A stretch of DNA of 50,378 bases from Bacteroidales bacterium UBA5349 (GCA_002410065.1 DHQB01000027.1:246969-297346); one strand, 5' to 3'; shown: positions 1 to 8,970, numbered from the stretch's first letter. Numbers and translations are program-made. Notes: generated from the letters alone by a model not told the origin.

Positions 1-294
1 TTTCCCCCCCCCCCCCCTTTTTTCTCTATCTTTTTCGTTTGATGGGGTGTCTTCAATATCTATCTTTGGCTCAAACCCAAACCTAAAAGTTATGGGGCTG
101 GCAAAGTAGTAGCTGTTAAGGTGAGAGCAGAACCTAATGTCGGCTCCCATTTCACGCAGTTGTGCTATGTACCGCTTTGCGGTGCGATCGGTTATGCCCA
201 GCCTCTGAGCAAGTTCGGCGGGCGCTCCTGTACACTCGTGTTCGATGAGTTTTACCAGTCTTTCGAGTTGTTCTTGTAACTTGAGAATATTCAT
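1..294 (-). CDS. HTH-domain protein, 3' end outside window (partial)
   Basis: This reading frame starts with ATG at 294 and stays open to base 1, so at least 98 codons are present and the C-terminus is missing. Residues about 1-55 read as a winged-helix or DeoR/HTH_11-like DNA-binding domain: an N-terminal helix, then APAELAQRLGITDRTAKRYI, a typical helix-turn-helix, followed by an apparent wing. This suggests a transcriptional regulator or the DNA-binding part of a small accessory protein. The odd feature is a run of 14 G (bases 17-4 read on the minus strand) encoding RGGGG near the end of the visible part. Slippage there would change the downstream frame. The tract also lies at the window edge, so an assembly artefact is possible. 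Confidence 0.6.
   Translation of the reverse strand, partial: MNILKLQEQLERLVKLIEHECTGAPAELAQRLGITDRTAKRYIAQLREMGADIRFCSHLNSYYFASPITFRFGFEPKIDIEDTPSNEKDREKRGGGGK
4..17. repeat. Homopolymer C14/G14 tract inside the HTH gene
   Basis: Fourteen consecutive C on the plus strand are followed by six T (18-23). On the minus strand the tract lies in frame within the HTH-protein ORF. Tracts of this length are prone to slipped-strand change and are also a common place for assemblies to break. Confidence 0.8.
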
Positions 295-836
295 GGCTCA
301 AAGTTTAAAATGCAGATTGTGAGGGAGAAGAAATACAAACTCCATTTTAGTCATATTCTGCATTCTGGTGTATTGTGCCTATTTATGAAAAACCTTCGTG
401 TAAACAAATGATAAATAAATGGTTGCAACTTATGGAAATTGATGCCTCTTGTTTTTCTAATTTTACAAACTACCTAAAGCGTTTTTAATAAAACCATACA
501 CCACTCTAACATTGGTTTTTTATAGCAGTTTTGATATTCAAACATAGTACATAAAAAAGGAATAATAAAAATATTATACAATAATATAATGGCCACTCTT
601 AAGCATTAAATAAATTTATATGGCATGTAAATAATCACATAATTAAATATTTTATTTAAACTGTATTGAAAAACAAATGGAATTGGGTTAAAAGTTGACG
701 AGATTAAGAGTTGCTGTCACGCTGTAAATCGGTATTTTATATAATTATGGGAGAAAAGTAAATCCTGAATTTCGTAGTTTGTTGTACACGTTTTCTTGTG
801 TTAACTTTGCTTCATTAAACCACTTATCCTTATTTT
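295..836. other. AT-rich intergenic region with a promoter at its right end
   Basis: This stretch of about 540 bp has no convincing ORF, RNA gene or repeat. It is AT-rich, with many A/T runs. The only element I can support is the promoter-like sequence upstream of the gene at 837 (listed separately). Confidence 0.6.
778..809 (+). promoter_or_regulatory. Bacteroidota-type promoter of the BPL_N lipoprotein gene
   Basis: A TTTG (-33 element) at 778-781 is followed after 20 bp by TAACTTTG at 802-809, matching the Bacteroidota -7 consensus TAnnTTTG. The start codon lies 27 bp downstream, which leaves a short leader. Confidence 0.55.
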
Positions 837-1970
837 ATGAGATACCTAACTTCTATTATCCTATCACTTGCTATTTTGGGCTACGCTTGTAGCAGCAATC
901 AATCACAAAACCCTAAGGTGGTTGAAGTTACAATTAAAGTGGGTGTGTTTGATGGTCATGGTGGTGCTCAAACCTGTGTTTGGGAGACCGTTGAGGCTAT
1001 TAAAATTGATAAGGGGATGAGTGTGAGACTTATCACTACATCCGATATTGCCAATGGATGTTTAGATTCTCTTGATGCCATAATTATCCCTGGAGGTGGG
1101 GGTAGTCGTCAGTACCTAAACCTTGGGCACGAGAACCAGCAGCGCATTCGCACTTTTATTGCCAACGGAGGAGGTGCAGTGGGTATTTGCGCAGGTGCAT
1201 ACCTTTTCTCAAATACACCAGGCTATGCATCTATTGCCATAAATGGTGCACAGGCTATTGATATTGAGCATGATAACCGCGGACATGGATTGGCTAAATT
1301 TACCTTAACCGATGAAGGGAAGAGCATTTTTCCAGAGCTGGCCAACCGTGATACTAGCTTTGTGATGTACTACGAAGGCCCTGTTTTTATTAATGCTCCA
1401 GACTCGATAAGCTACACCTCATTTGCTACTATGGAGAGCGATGTGCACACAGAGGGTGGCGCTCCTGCAAATATGACCAATGCAAAGCCTTTTTTTATTG
1501 GCAACAGCTATGGCAAAGGACGCGTATTTAGTACTATTGCTCACCCCGAAGCTACTCCTGGTATGCGCTGGCTTATTCCGCGGATGGTGAGGTGGACTGT
1601 TGGAAAGGAGTATATCGCTTACAGCGAAAATGCTGTTAGGCCAACCCTTTTTGAAAAGGAGATTCTGTTTAGCAAGGATATGCTAAAGCGTGAGTCGGCA
1701 TACTACGCAACTTTTCTTTACGGCACTGCCGAGGAGAAGATAGAAGCACTTGATTGGCTTGAGAGCAACGTATCGTGGGACGCAAAGCGCTGGGTGCAGG
1801 GATTGCTTTTCGACTCGTCTGCCGAAGTTAGGGCAAGGGCTGCTCAGTACATTACCAACTCTGAGTTTACTTATTACCTACCCGATTTACGGGCTGCACT
1901 AAAAGCAGAAAAAGATGATGGAGCAAGAGTAAAAATGGCTGCTGCGCTAAGGTACTTAGAGGCTATTTAG
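837..1970 (+). CDS. BPL_N / class I glutamine-amidotransferase-like lipoprotein with C-terminal HEAT-like region
   Basis: This is a predicted lipoprotein of 377 residues with a signal peptide ending in LGYAC (Cys18 at the lipobox). Residues about 33-260 form a class I glutamine-amidotransferase-like (DJ-1/PfpI fold) domain of the type found at the N-terminus of eukaryotic biotin-protein ligase (BPL_N). It shows the IIPGGGGS loop, the nucleophile elbow GICAGA with Cys118, and a later HPE motif that could supply the His/Glu of a triad. Residues about 285-377 are helical and look like short HEAT repeats (EEKIEALDWLES, SAEVRARAAQYI). The substrate is unknown. It stands alone behind its own promoter and converges with the Fic gene. 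Confidence 0.7.
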   Translation: MRYLTSIILSLAILGYACSSNQSQNPKVVEVTIKVGVFDGHGGAQTCVWETVEAIKIDKGMSVRLITTSDIANGCLDSLDAIIIPGGGGSRQYLNLGHENQQRIRTFIANGGGAVGICAGAYLFSNTPGYASIAINGAQAIDIEHDNRGHGLAKFTLTDEGKSIFPELANRDTSFVMYYEGPVFINAPDSISYTSFATMESDVHTEGGAPANMTNAKPFFIGNSYGKGRVFSTIAHPEATPGMRWLIPRMVRWTVGKEYIAYSENAVRPTLFEKEILFSKDMLKRESAYYATFLYGTAEEKIEALDWLESNVSWDAKRWVQGLLFDSSAEVRARAAQYITNSEFTYYLPDLRAALKAEKDDGARVKMAAALRYLEAI

Positions 1971-2002
1971 AGAGGTTTGGAGATATACCGCATGTGCATT
2001 AA

Positions 2003-3079
2003 TCATCGTTTAGTTAGAAGTTCAAATAAAGGCTGGTTAATGTAATAATTTCCTGTGCCTAACTTTTCTTTTCTTAACAAACCATCTTCTGATAAATTAT
2101 TTAAATATTTAGCCGCTGTGATTCTGGAAACGTTTAAATCCCTTACTATGAATTCAATTTTAGTGTAAGGATGTTTAAATAAATTATTCAAAAGGTCTTG
2201 ACTGTAAAACTTATAATTATTTCTCAAGGTATGCTTGAATTGCATCATCAAATCCCTTATCTGAATAATTAATGAAATAGTTTCCTTTGAAGTTAATTCA
2301 ACTCCTTTAATCATAAAAAGCAACCATTCTTCCCAATTATTCTTTTCTCTTACTTCTTGTAATAACCTATAGTAATCAGCCTTGTTCTTTATTATGTAGT
2401 TACTTAGGTATAAAATTGGGAGGTTTTGTAATCCTTGAGTAATGAGATACAAGATGTTAATTATCCTTCCCGTTCTTCCATTACCATCATAAAATGGATG
2501 AATACTTTCAAATTGATAGTGTACAATAGCCATTTTTACTAAAGGGTCACAATCACACAATTCATTCTCATTGATGAACTTTTCTAGGTTCGTCATTAAT
2601 TTTGCAATTTCCTCATAATCTTGTGGAGGAGTATAAATCGTTTCGCCTGTCATGGAATTTTTAAGTGCAGTACCTGGAAGTTTCCTGAAGCCTGCTTTAT
2701 TGTTCTCTAACTCTTCTTGGATTTCAAGTATAATTCTATTGCTCAGAATTCCATTTTTCTTTATCAGTTCAAATCCCTTTTTTAGTGCAGAAATATAGTT
2801 TTGTACTTCCTTTGCATTTAACGAATTAAAACTATCAAATTCAAGTTCGGATTTATACAAATCATCATGAGTAGTAATAATATTTTCTATTGCAGAACTA
2901 TCTTTAGCTTCTTGTAATCCAAGTGTATTTAATAGAATTGTTTGATTAGGCATGACTGAGGCAATACCTTTTAACTCAGCAAGAGAAGCGTGTGCTGATG
3001 GTAACGATTTTAACACCCTTTTGCTTTCAATATCAATTTTCAAAGGTAATTCAGCCAATTTCCATTTCTCGCTTTTCAT
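2003..3079 (-). CDS. Fic family protein, class II (N-terminal inhibitory helix)
   Basis: This 358-residue protein has the complete Fic core motif HPFYDGNGRTGR at 194-205 (His194 catalytic). Fic enzymes usually transfer AMP to protein hydroxyls. An upstream helix carries SSAIEN (61-66), matching the inhibitory motif (S/T)xxxE(G/N). This makes it a class II, self-inhibited Fic protein with Glu65 expected to block productive ATP binding. The C-terminal part, about 290-358, reads as a winged-helix domain (RITAAKYLNNLSEDGLL), common in bacterial Fic/DOC-like proteins. The gene is AT-rich relative to the core genes and has no antitoxin partner next to it, which fits the built-in inhibition. The target is unknown. 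Confidence 0.88.
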   Translation of the reverse strand: MKSEKWKLAELPLKIDIESKRVLKSLPSAHASLAELKGIASVMPNQTILLNTLGLQEAKDSSAIENIITTHDDLYKSELEFDSFNSLNAKEVQNYISALKKGFELIKKNGILSNRIILEIQEELENNKAGFRKLPGTALKNSMTGETIYTPPQDYEEIAKLMTNLEKFINENELCDCDPLVKMAIVHYQFESIHPFYDGNGRTGRIINILYLITQGLQNLPILYLSNYIIKNKADYYRLLQEVREKNNWEEWLLFMIKGVELTSKETISLIIQIRDLMMQFKHTLRNNYKFYSQDLLNNLFKHPYTKIEFIVRDLNVSRITAAKYLNNLSEDGLLRKEKLGTGNYYINQPLFELLTKR

Positions 3080-3335
3080 TATGTAAAGGTTTTAATCATT
3101 TCTTAACAAAGATAAATTCTTTTGTAAAGAAAATCAAATATTTTTATCATACCCTCCCATTGTTGTATAATATTTTGGATTTTGTTATCAGATTGTGTTT
3201 TTTTATTACATTGGCGATAATTAAGCGAAAAAAGTCATTGCAAGTCATCACCCGCAAGGCTCTGAATGGTGCTTTTTTGTTCCTTAAATGAACATGTTAA
3301 AAGAGTTTGATGTTTAGTGTATAAATGCAATTCTT

Positions 3336-4031
3336 ATGTCAAAAACCTTTGGAGAGAAAGCGATTGACTTTAACCGTAATTTACGCTATTCGGGCAAACT
3401 ACCAGAGGGGTTTCAGGTGATTAACCCTTTTCAGGATAATCCTGAAACGATGGAGGTTATGCAGCAGTTTTATCATAAATTCTACAACGATTCAAATCAA
3501 CGAAGGTTTATTATCGGTATTAATCCAGGTCGTCACGGAGCAGGCGTGTCGGGTGTACCATTTACAGATACCAAACGACTGGAAAGTATCTGCGGCATCA
3601 AAATGCAATCGGCATATACGCATGAGGTTTCCTCTGTTTTTGTGTATGATATGATTGCTGAATATGGCGGGGCAAAAAATTTCTATAAAGAATTTTATAT
3701 CAATTCGCCATTCCCTTTAGCCATTATCCGTAATACAAAAGGCGAGAAGTGGGTAAATGCCAATTATTACGACGACCCTATTCTTTTTGATATGGTAAAA
3801 GAATATATGATTATGACTTTAAAAAAACACATTAACCTGGGATTAGATACTTCGGAGGTTTATGTGCTGGGCAAAAAAAATGCAAGTTTTATTCAAAAGT
3901 TAAACAAAGAGGTAAAGCTGTTTGATAGCCTAAAAATCCTTGAGCATCCCCGATATATCCAGCAATATAAATCCAAAGAGAAACGGGAGTATATTGATAA
4001 ATATATTTTAACGTTGAGTAATCTCCAATAA
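3336..4031 (+). CDS. SMUG2-like uracil-DNA glycosylase family protein
   Basis: This 231-residue protein matches the uracil-DNA glycosylase superfamily branch called SMUG2 (formerly DUF4918). The active-site loop reads IIGINPGRHGAGVSGVPFTD (about residues 67-86), corresponding to the SMUG/UDG motif GxNPG. A C-terminal HPRYIQQY segment (about 209-216) corresponds to the conserved His region that contacts the minor groove. The expected role is base-excision repair of uracil or oxidised pyrimidines. It sits alone on the plus strand between the Fic and DUF302 genes, with no obvious operon partner. Family assignment is by motif; the exact substrate is not visible. Confidence 0.72.
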   Translation: MSKTFGEKAIDFNRNLRYSGKLPEGFQVINPFQDNPETMEVMQQFYHKFYNDSNQRRFIIGINPGRHGAGVSGVPFTDTKRLESICGIKMQSAYTHEVSSVFVYDMIAEYGGAKNFYKEFYINSPFPLAIIRNTKGEKWVNANYYDDPILFDMVKEYMIMTLKKHINLGLDTSEVYVLGKKNASFIQKLNKEVKLFDSLKILEHPRYIQQYKSKEKREYIDKYILTLSNLQ

Positions 4032-4343
4032 ACCCCATAGAGACATTTATCTCTTCCTTTCTCGTACAGCTTTTCAACCAGCCTGCCCTACCTATCGTCA
4101 GGCTGTTAGTTGGTTTATAAAAACTTGCTGTCAGAAGATAAATAACCTAAACGCATTAAAATTAAACATTTAAGTTTAGGATCTGTTCTATTAATTAGGG
4201 CCGTAAAACAGCAGTTTCTAAAATACGCACTCAGAAACTAAAATTCAAATAATAATTCAACAGACGGGATTAAAGTTTACACTACAGGTTATTTAATCCC
4301 ATTTGGACTATATTAAAACACATAATTTTAAAAATAGATTATC
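4032..4343. other. Intergenic region with a 9-bp inverted repeat
   Basis: There is no ORF of note. Bases 4073-4115 contain an imperfect inverted repeat (AACCAGCCTG with CAGGCTG...TTGGTT) that has no T tract. The only clean element is the inverted repeat at 4266-4300, listed separately. Confidence 0.5.
4266..4300. promoter_or_regulatory. Perfect inverted repeat GGGATTAAA-N17-TTTAATCCC upstream of DUF302 gene
   Basis: GGGATTAAA at 4266-4274 is exactly complementary to TTTAATCCC at 4292-4300. It lies 44 bp before the DUF302 start codon. It could be an operator half-site pair or a hairpin in the leader. No T tract follows, so it is not a terminator. Confidence 0.35.
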
Positions 4344-4730
4344 ATGAAGTATTACATCGAAAAAGTAACGAACTACTCCTTTGAGGAAGCAATAGAGAAG
4401 GTGACAAACGAATTGAAGAATGAAGGATTTGGGGTATTGACAGAAATAAACGTCCAAAAAACATTTAAAGACAGATTGGGTGTAGATTTCAGGAAATACA
4501 GAATTTTAGGGGCATGTAACCCAGCCAAAGCGCATGAAGCGCTTAAGGCAGATAGAAATATTGGAACCATGCTACCTTGCAATATAATAGTTCAAGAGTT
4601 GGAAAATGGCAAAGTTGAAGTTGCAGCTGTAAATCCAGTAGCCTCGCTGCTCGCAGTCGAAAATCAGGATGTGAAGAAAGTAGCCCAAGAAATAGAAATA
4701 CAGCTGCAACGGGTAATCAAGGCGTTATAG
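4344..4730 (+). CDS. DUF302 domain protein
   Basis: A 128-residue single-domain protein of the DUF302 family. The typical pattern is visible: an N-terminal amphipathic helix (SFEEAIEKVTNELKNEGFG), then VLTEINVQKTFKDRLG, YRILGACNP, and the GTMLPCNIIVQE strand. There is no signal peptide, so it is probably cytoplasmic. DUF302 proteins are small dimeric alpha/beta proteins of unsettled function, sometimes fused to or near heavy-metal or redox genes. Nothing next to this gene points to a role. It is monocistronic, preceded by a long leader with an inverted repeat. Confidence 0.82.
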   Translation: MKYYIEKVTNYSFEEAIEKVTNELKNEGFGVLTEINVQKTFKDRLGVDFRKYRILGACNPAKAHEALKADRNIGTMLPCNIIVQELENGKVEVAAVNPVASLLAVENQDVKKVAQEIEIQLQRVIKAL

Positions 4731-4884
4731 TCATAAAACGACGACTATTTCCAACTATGAGTGATGTACTAGTTTTTTTAAACTGTGATGGTCAGCCTAG
4801 GATGAGTAATCACGTTTGCTTATGCTAATTTGAAATCAATCCGGCAGAGTGTGATTCCCTATCTTAGCTTCACTTTTGTATGTG

Positions 4885-7800
4885 TTATTTTCCACTCTTT
4901 TTCTGTTTTCCTGCTTTTTTACTAACCCAAATGCCCTCGAAGTATGATATTGTTTTACCAAGCAGATTTATTTGAAGGGTTACAAAAAGCAAAAGAGAAT
5001 AAAGCCAGATAACCGCAAGGTTAAACCATATGGTATCAACAAGTTGACCGTTAAATAGTTTTACAGGTGCATAAAAGTGTGCTCTGCCCCATTGATGATC
5101 GGGGATCATGTAAATTGGCTCAAATTTTTGGATTATCCTCTTATCGGTTTCCAAGTATTTTGTTACCTCATTATTGTTGAGCACCCAGTCGGAGAGTGCC
5201 TTGTTGTAGTTTTTTTGACGAAGGGCAAAAACAGCATCTGCCCCTATGTTGTCAACCAATGAGTTGTAAACGCTATCCTTTTTTTGTCGAGCATCATCGG
5301 CTATTGCGTTATATGTGCTTCGCATAAAAATTAAATAGCCCGTAATCTCCTCGGCTATTTGCTGACTAAAATCGTTGGAATTAAGGTTTCCAATATACTC
5401 AAATGGGGGTGCATCATTGTGAAGACTAAGTTTTACTAACTCATTGGATATAACCCTTAAATTTCGTTTATATCGTGCCGAATGGAATTCATCCCTATCG
5501 TACAAACGCATACATTCATCCACTAAGTTTTGCAGGCGGGGCAATAAAAAGGCAACAATATAGTGTGAGTTGCTAACCTGTTGCTCAAAATCGAAGAAGT
5601 AAGTATTAAATTTATTTTTCTTAAACTGTTCAACTGCAAGAGCCTCGTATGCCCACCGCGAAACCATTATATCGCCAACAGGCGGAACATAAACCCTACG
5701 CGTAATTGAAGGATGAAGATTATCGAACTGCACTACGGTTCCACTAAGCAAGATTTGAGGGACAAGGATGAACGGAATGGTTATATAGATAGCAACTACA
5801 GAGTTAAGACCAGCACTGATATTAAGCCCCAGCATATTGGCAAAACATGCAGTTGAAAAAAGAATTAGCCAGTAGCCTAGGGTCATTCCCTCAATTTCGA
5901 GTATGGTATTGCCAATAAGCACAAACATGGCCATTTGAATTGCCGATAGGGCAAATAGATAAGCAATTTTAGAGTTTAGGTAGCTAAAACGGCTTAGGTT
6001 TAGGAACGATTCCCGTTCAAGTATCTTTTTATCGCTAAATATCTCTTCGGCGCTAACCATGAGTCCTATAAACAGTGATACCACTACGCTCATGAAGAGG
6101 TAGGATGGGATATTCTTGTTCTCCGCAAAAATATAGATATCGTTTGGGATGTACTTAGTAAAGAATGCAAGTACAAATGCCAGTATGGGCGCCTCTAGCA
6201 GGTTGATAATAACGTATTGCCTATTGGCTAGTTTCGATAGTAGGTTGCGAATGCTGAAAACTTTAAACTGAACCTCGACATTGGGAATATTAAAAGGATT
6301 TTTGGGGAGCTTTGCAGCGTGTTTTTTAGGTTCAAGGTTTTGCTCAATCTCTCTCTTATAAATAGAGTTCCACTCAGCAGGAGAGTGCTGTCGCATATGG
6401 GTAACCTCACCATTCTCATCAATCATCTTTGCCTCAACAATTTCGAGAATTTGTTCAGGATTAATATTCCCACAGGTTGGACATCTGCTTTCCGAGGCAT
6501 TTACCCTAGTGGTCATAGTTTTAAAATACACAATTGCATCCTGTGGGTTTCCTGTATATATTGGGTAACCACCCCTGTCGAGCACCCAAAGTTTATCGAG
6601 CAAGCGGAAAACTTTAGATGATGGTTGATGGATATTGGTGATAACTAACCGTCCATTGTTAGCTTGATTCTTTAGCAGATTCATCACCATAAGCGAGTCA
6701 CTTGAGGATAATCCGCTGGTTGGTTCATCAACAAATAGTATGCTTGGCTCTCGCATAAGCTCTAGCCCAATGTTGAGGCGCTTCCGTTGGCCACCGCTAA
6801 TCATTTTATTAAGGGGCGAGCCCACTTTAAAATTTCGGATATCCCAAAGGTCTAGGTCATTGAGCATGCGGGCAACCGTTTGTTCGGTTTCCTGCTCAGT
6901 AAACTTACTAAAGCATAGTTTTGCATTATAGTAAAGGTTTTGGTAAACATTTAGTTCCTCAAACAGCAAATCATCCTGCGGTACGTAGCCTATTATTCCT
7001 TCAACTGCACGTTTTTGGCGATGAATATCGAACCCGTTAATTTTTACACTGCCTCCGTTGGGCTTAATTTTCCCTGTTAAAAGGTTTAGCAGAGTAGATT
7101 TTCCAACTCCGCTGCCCCCCATTATGCCTATTAGTTGCCCCGATTCCTCGGAAAAATTGAATGTTTGAATTCCATTGTCGCTGTTACGGAACTTAAAATC
7201 AACATTCTCGGCTGTAAAAACGATATGTTGTTTTCGTGTATTTTCGTAATACCAAGAAGTTAAATCTGTATAGTAAATCGGATTTGTGTGAGGACTACGA
7301 ATAATTGCACCAATCTCCATTAGGTATGGCGTGCCCGATTCAATGGTTACACCATCGAGGTAAAGTTGGTCAGTTCCGTGATATAGAGCAACAAATGAGT
7401 TGATTGAATTTAGACGCAAAAAGCGGAGTTTCTCTTTAACGGACTCATCAATTCTAGGCCCATCCTCTAATAACCAATGGGATATGTTATCCTCAATCCA
7501 GATATCTTGAGAGCTATCTTCTTGAGATTTTGATTTCTTCTTGATAACGAGCAGGCGTTTTGGGTCAATATCTTTGCAGTGGGTTTGAAAGATGAAACAT
7601 TTTAGTTCCTGCGATTCCTTAGGTTCAATGCTGAAAGTTTGAACAATGCTGTCTATAATAACTTCTTCAATCTGGGTAATTATCAGGTCTTTATAAACGT
7701 ATTCAAGAATTCTGATAAGGATCAGTAGTCTCTCATTTTGAGGGAGTTCCTCGCGTAGTTGAAAGCACACTTGCTCAACATATTGCCCAATAATTTCATT

Positions 7801-8013
7801 TTTCTTCTGAGCGTCGTCTGTTGATGCAGGGAAATGGAGTTGATAGAAATTGAGGTGGTTGTCAAATAGTACCAGATAATCCCCAATAAGCCTATAACTG
7901 AGATGTTTTATTAGGAGCGCTTTTACAAAGGTTCGTCCTTGACTCTCGGTTTCGGTAGCATGGGCAATTAATGCGTAAAGCTGAATCAGTGCGTTTAGAA
8001 TAGCCTCTCTCAT
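4885..8013 (-). CDS. Large ABC transporter, ATPase fused to ABC-2-type permease (ABCG/White-like order)
   Basis: A 1042-residue half-transporter with the nucleotide-binding domain ahead of the membrane domain, as in the ABCG family. Residues 1 to about 190 form a helical cytoplasmic domain of unrecognised type. The ATPase follows, with Walker A GGSGVGKST near 299-307, signature ISGGQRKR near 405 and Walker B ILFVDEPTSGL near 425. A CPTCG pair near 513 could be half of a metal site. Membrane segments begin near 600 and include FVLAFF, a cluster up to about 770, a long soluble loop, and a last segment near 985-1010. The substrate cannot be read from the sequence. A terminator separates it from the lipoprotein gene upstream. 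Confidence 0.85.
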   Translation of the reverse strand: MREAILNALIQLYALIAHATETESQGRTFVKALLIKHLSYRLIGDYLVLFDNHLNFYQLHFPASTDDAQKKNEIIGQYVEQVCFQLREELPQNERLLILIRILEYVYKDLIITQIEEVIIDSIVQTFSIEPKESQELKCFIFQTHCKDIDPKRLLVIKKKSKSQEDSSQDIWIEDNISHWLLEDGPRIDESVKEKLRFLRLNSINSFVALYHGTDQLYLDGVTIESGTPYLMEIGAIIRSPHTNPIYYTDLTSWYYENTRKQHIVFTAENVDFKFRNSDNGIQTFNFSEESGQLIGIMGGSGVGKSTLLNLLTGKIKPNGGSVKINGFDIHRQKRAVEGIIGYVPQDDLLFEELNVYQNLYYNAKLCFSKFTEQETEQTVARMLNDLDLWDIRNFKVGSPLNKMISGGQRKRLNIGLELMREPSILFVDEPTSGLSSSDSLMVMNLLKNQANNGRLVITNIHQPSSKVFRLLDKLWVLDRGGYPIYTGNPQDAIVYFKTMTTRVNASESRCPTCGNINPEQILEIVEAKMIDENGEVTHMRQHSPAEWNSIYKREIEQNLEPKKHAAKLPKNPFNIPNVEVQFKVFSIRNLLSKLANRQYVIINLLEAPILAFVLAFFTKYIPNDIYIFAENKNIPSYLFMSVVVSLFIGLMVSAEEIFSDKKILERESFLNLSRFSYLNSKIAYLFALSAIQMAMFVLIGNTILEIEGMTLGYWLILFSTACFANMLGLNISAGLNSVVAIYITIPFILVPQILLSGTVVQFDNLHPSITRRVYVPPVGDIMVSRWAYEALAVEQFKKNKFNTYFFDFEQQVSNSHYIVAFLLPRLQNLVDECMRLYDRDEFHSARYKRNLRVISNELVKLSLHNDAPPFEYIGNLNSNDFSQQIAEEITGYLIFMRSTYNAIADDARQKKDSVYNSLVDNIGADAVFALRQKNYNKALSDWVLNNNEVTKYLETDKRIIQKFEPIYMIPDHQWGRAHFYAPVKLFNGQLVDTIWFNLAVIWLYSLLLFVTLQINLLGKTISYFEGIWVSKKAGKQKKSGK

Positions 8014-8090
8014 AGCAATACCTTTGCAATATATTGGGATTACAATTTACAAAGACTTAGTTGTTTTGCAATTGCTGCACAATAATAAAT

Positions 8091-8117
8091 AAAAAAAGCC
8101 TGCTTAGTGCAGGCTTA
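8091..8117 (-). terminator. Rho-independent terminator after the lipoprotein gene
   Basis: On the minus strand the stem AGCCTGC/GCAGGCT (8115-8109 with 8103-8097) is followed by a run of seven T (8097-8091). It lies 20 bp after the stop codon of the gene at 8137-8970. Confidence 0.8.
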
Positions 8118-8136
8118 AATATGGTATGAAATCATG

Positions 8137-8970
8137 CTAATTAACAATACCGGCACGAATACTTGAAACTTCCTTTTCTATATTTTCAAATTGTTTTAGG
8201 GTTACAGCCTCACCTTCAATCTCATCAAAAATTACTTTTAGGGGCTTAAGGGTTCCCATCATTTCTGCAATTACAGCCTCTTCAGCAAAGGGTTGCATCA
8301 ACTCATAAAGCTTGTTTAATGGGTCTTTTTGGTTTGCGATGATAGTCATAAAATCCGTATTGTTTTGGGCAGTAACAGCAATTTGAGTTGTAATGTAAAG
8401 TCCCTCAATCCAACTGCCGCACATAACCAAAAGCGATACATTATCTTTTTCCTCGTTAAGTAGAAACTCGTAGGTATCATAAAACGAGTCGGTGATAATT
8501 TTAATAAGCTCATCCTTATTGTCAATATTCTCCTCAACACGGTTGGCAAGTTCCTTATTAAATGCAGAAGAAATTTGCAGGTCGTCAATCAGTTTTTTCG
8601 AAACGTTGAGGTAGTTCATTGTTTCCTGCTTCATCTGGTATGTGCTGGCATAGCTAAGGTCTGCACCATAAACCCCAAGGTTTAGCGCTTTGCTTTTTTC
8701 GGTAAAGTACTTATCAACGTTTTCAACAGGGTTATTATGTCCGATGATGTAGCTTGCACCTGCTTTGTCTAGCAATTTAACTATTTCAAACGCAGTGGGT
8801 ATAGGATACTTTGTCACATTCTTAAAAGTTTCTTCCTTGGTAGTATCGGTAGATTCTGTTTCGGCTTGCTTTGCACCACCACCACAGCTGCTTAAAACAA
8901 AAATAAGAACTGTCGATGCAAATGCTGTCATCAACTTGTTAATTAGTGATTTAATCATGGTTGTTTTCAT
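8137..8970 (-). CDS. Hypothetical lipoprotein
   Basis: A 277-residue protein with a lipoprotein signal peptide (VLIFVLSSC, Cys29), followed by a low-complexity GGGAKQAETES linker typical of Bacteroidota lipoproteins. The mature part is mostly helical (for example SAFNKELANRVEENIDNKDELIKII) with no enzyme motif that I recognise. It ends at a clear terminator and has no close operon partner. I do not assign a function. Confidence 0.75.
   Translation of the reverse strand: MKTTMIKSLINKLMTAFASTVLIFVLSSCGGGAKQAETESTDTTKEETFKNVTKYPIPTAFEIVKLLDKAGASYIIGHNNPVENVDKYFTEKSKALNLGVYGADLSYASTYQMKQETMNYLNVSKKLIDDLQISSAFNKELANRVEENIDNKDELIKIITDSFYDTYEFLLNEEKDNVSLLVMCGSWIEGLYITTQIAVTAQNNTDFMTIIANQKDPLNKLYELMQPFAEEAVIAEMMGTLKPLKVIFDEIEGEAVTLKQFENIEKEVSSIRAGIVN

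Noticed and set aside
2992..3291. 99-codon plus-strand ORF
   Set aside because: It overlaps the start of the Fic gene antisense and then runs through AT-rich intergenic DNA. No domain or start context.
4073..4115. Inverted repeat after the SMUG2 gene
   Set aside because: The stem is broken and no T run follows, so I do not call a terminator.
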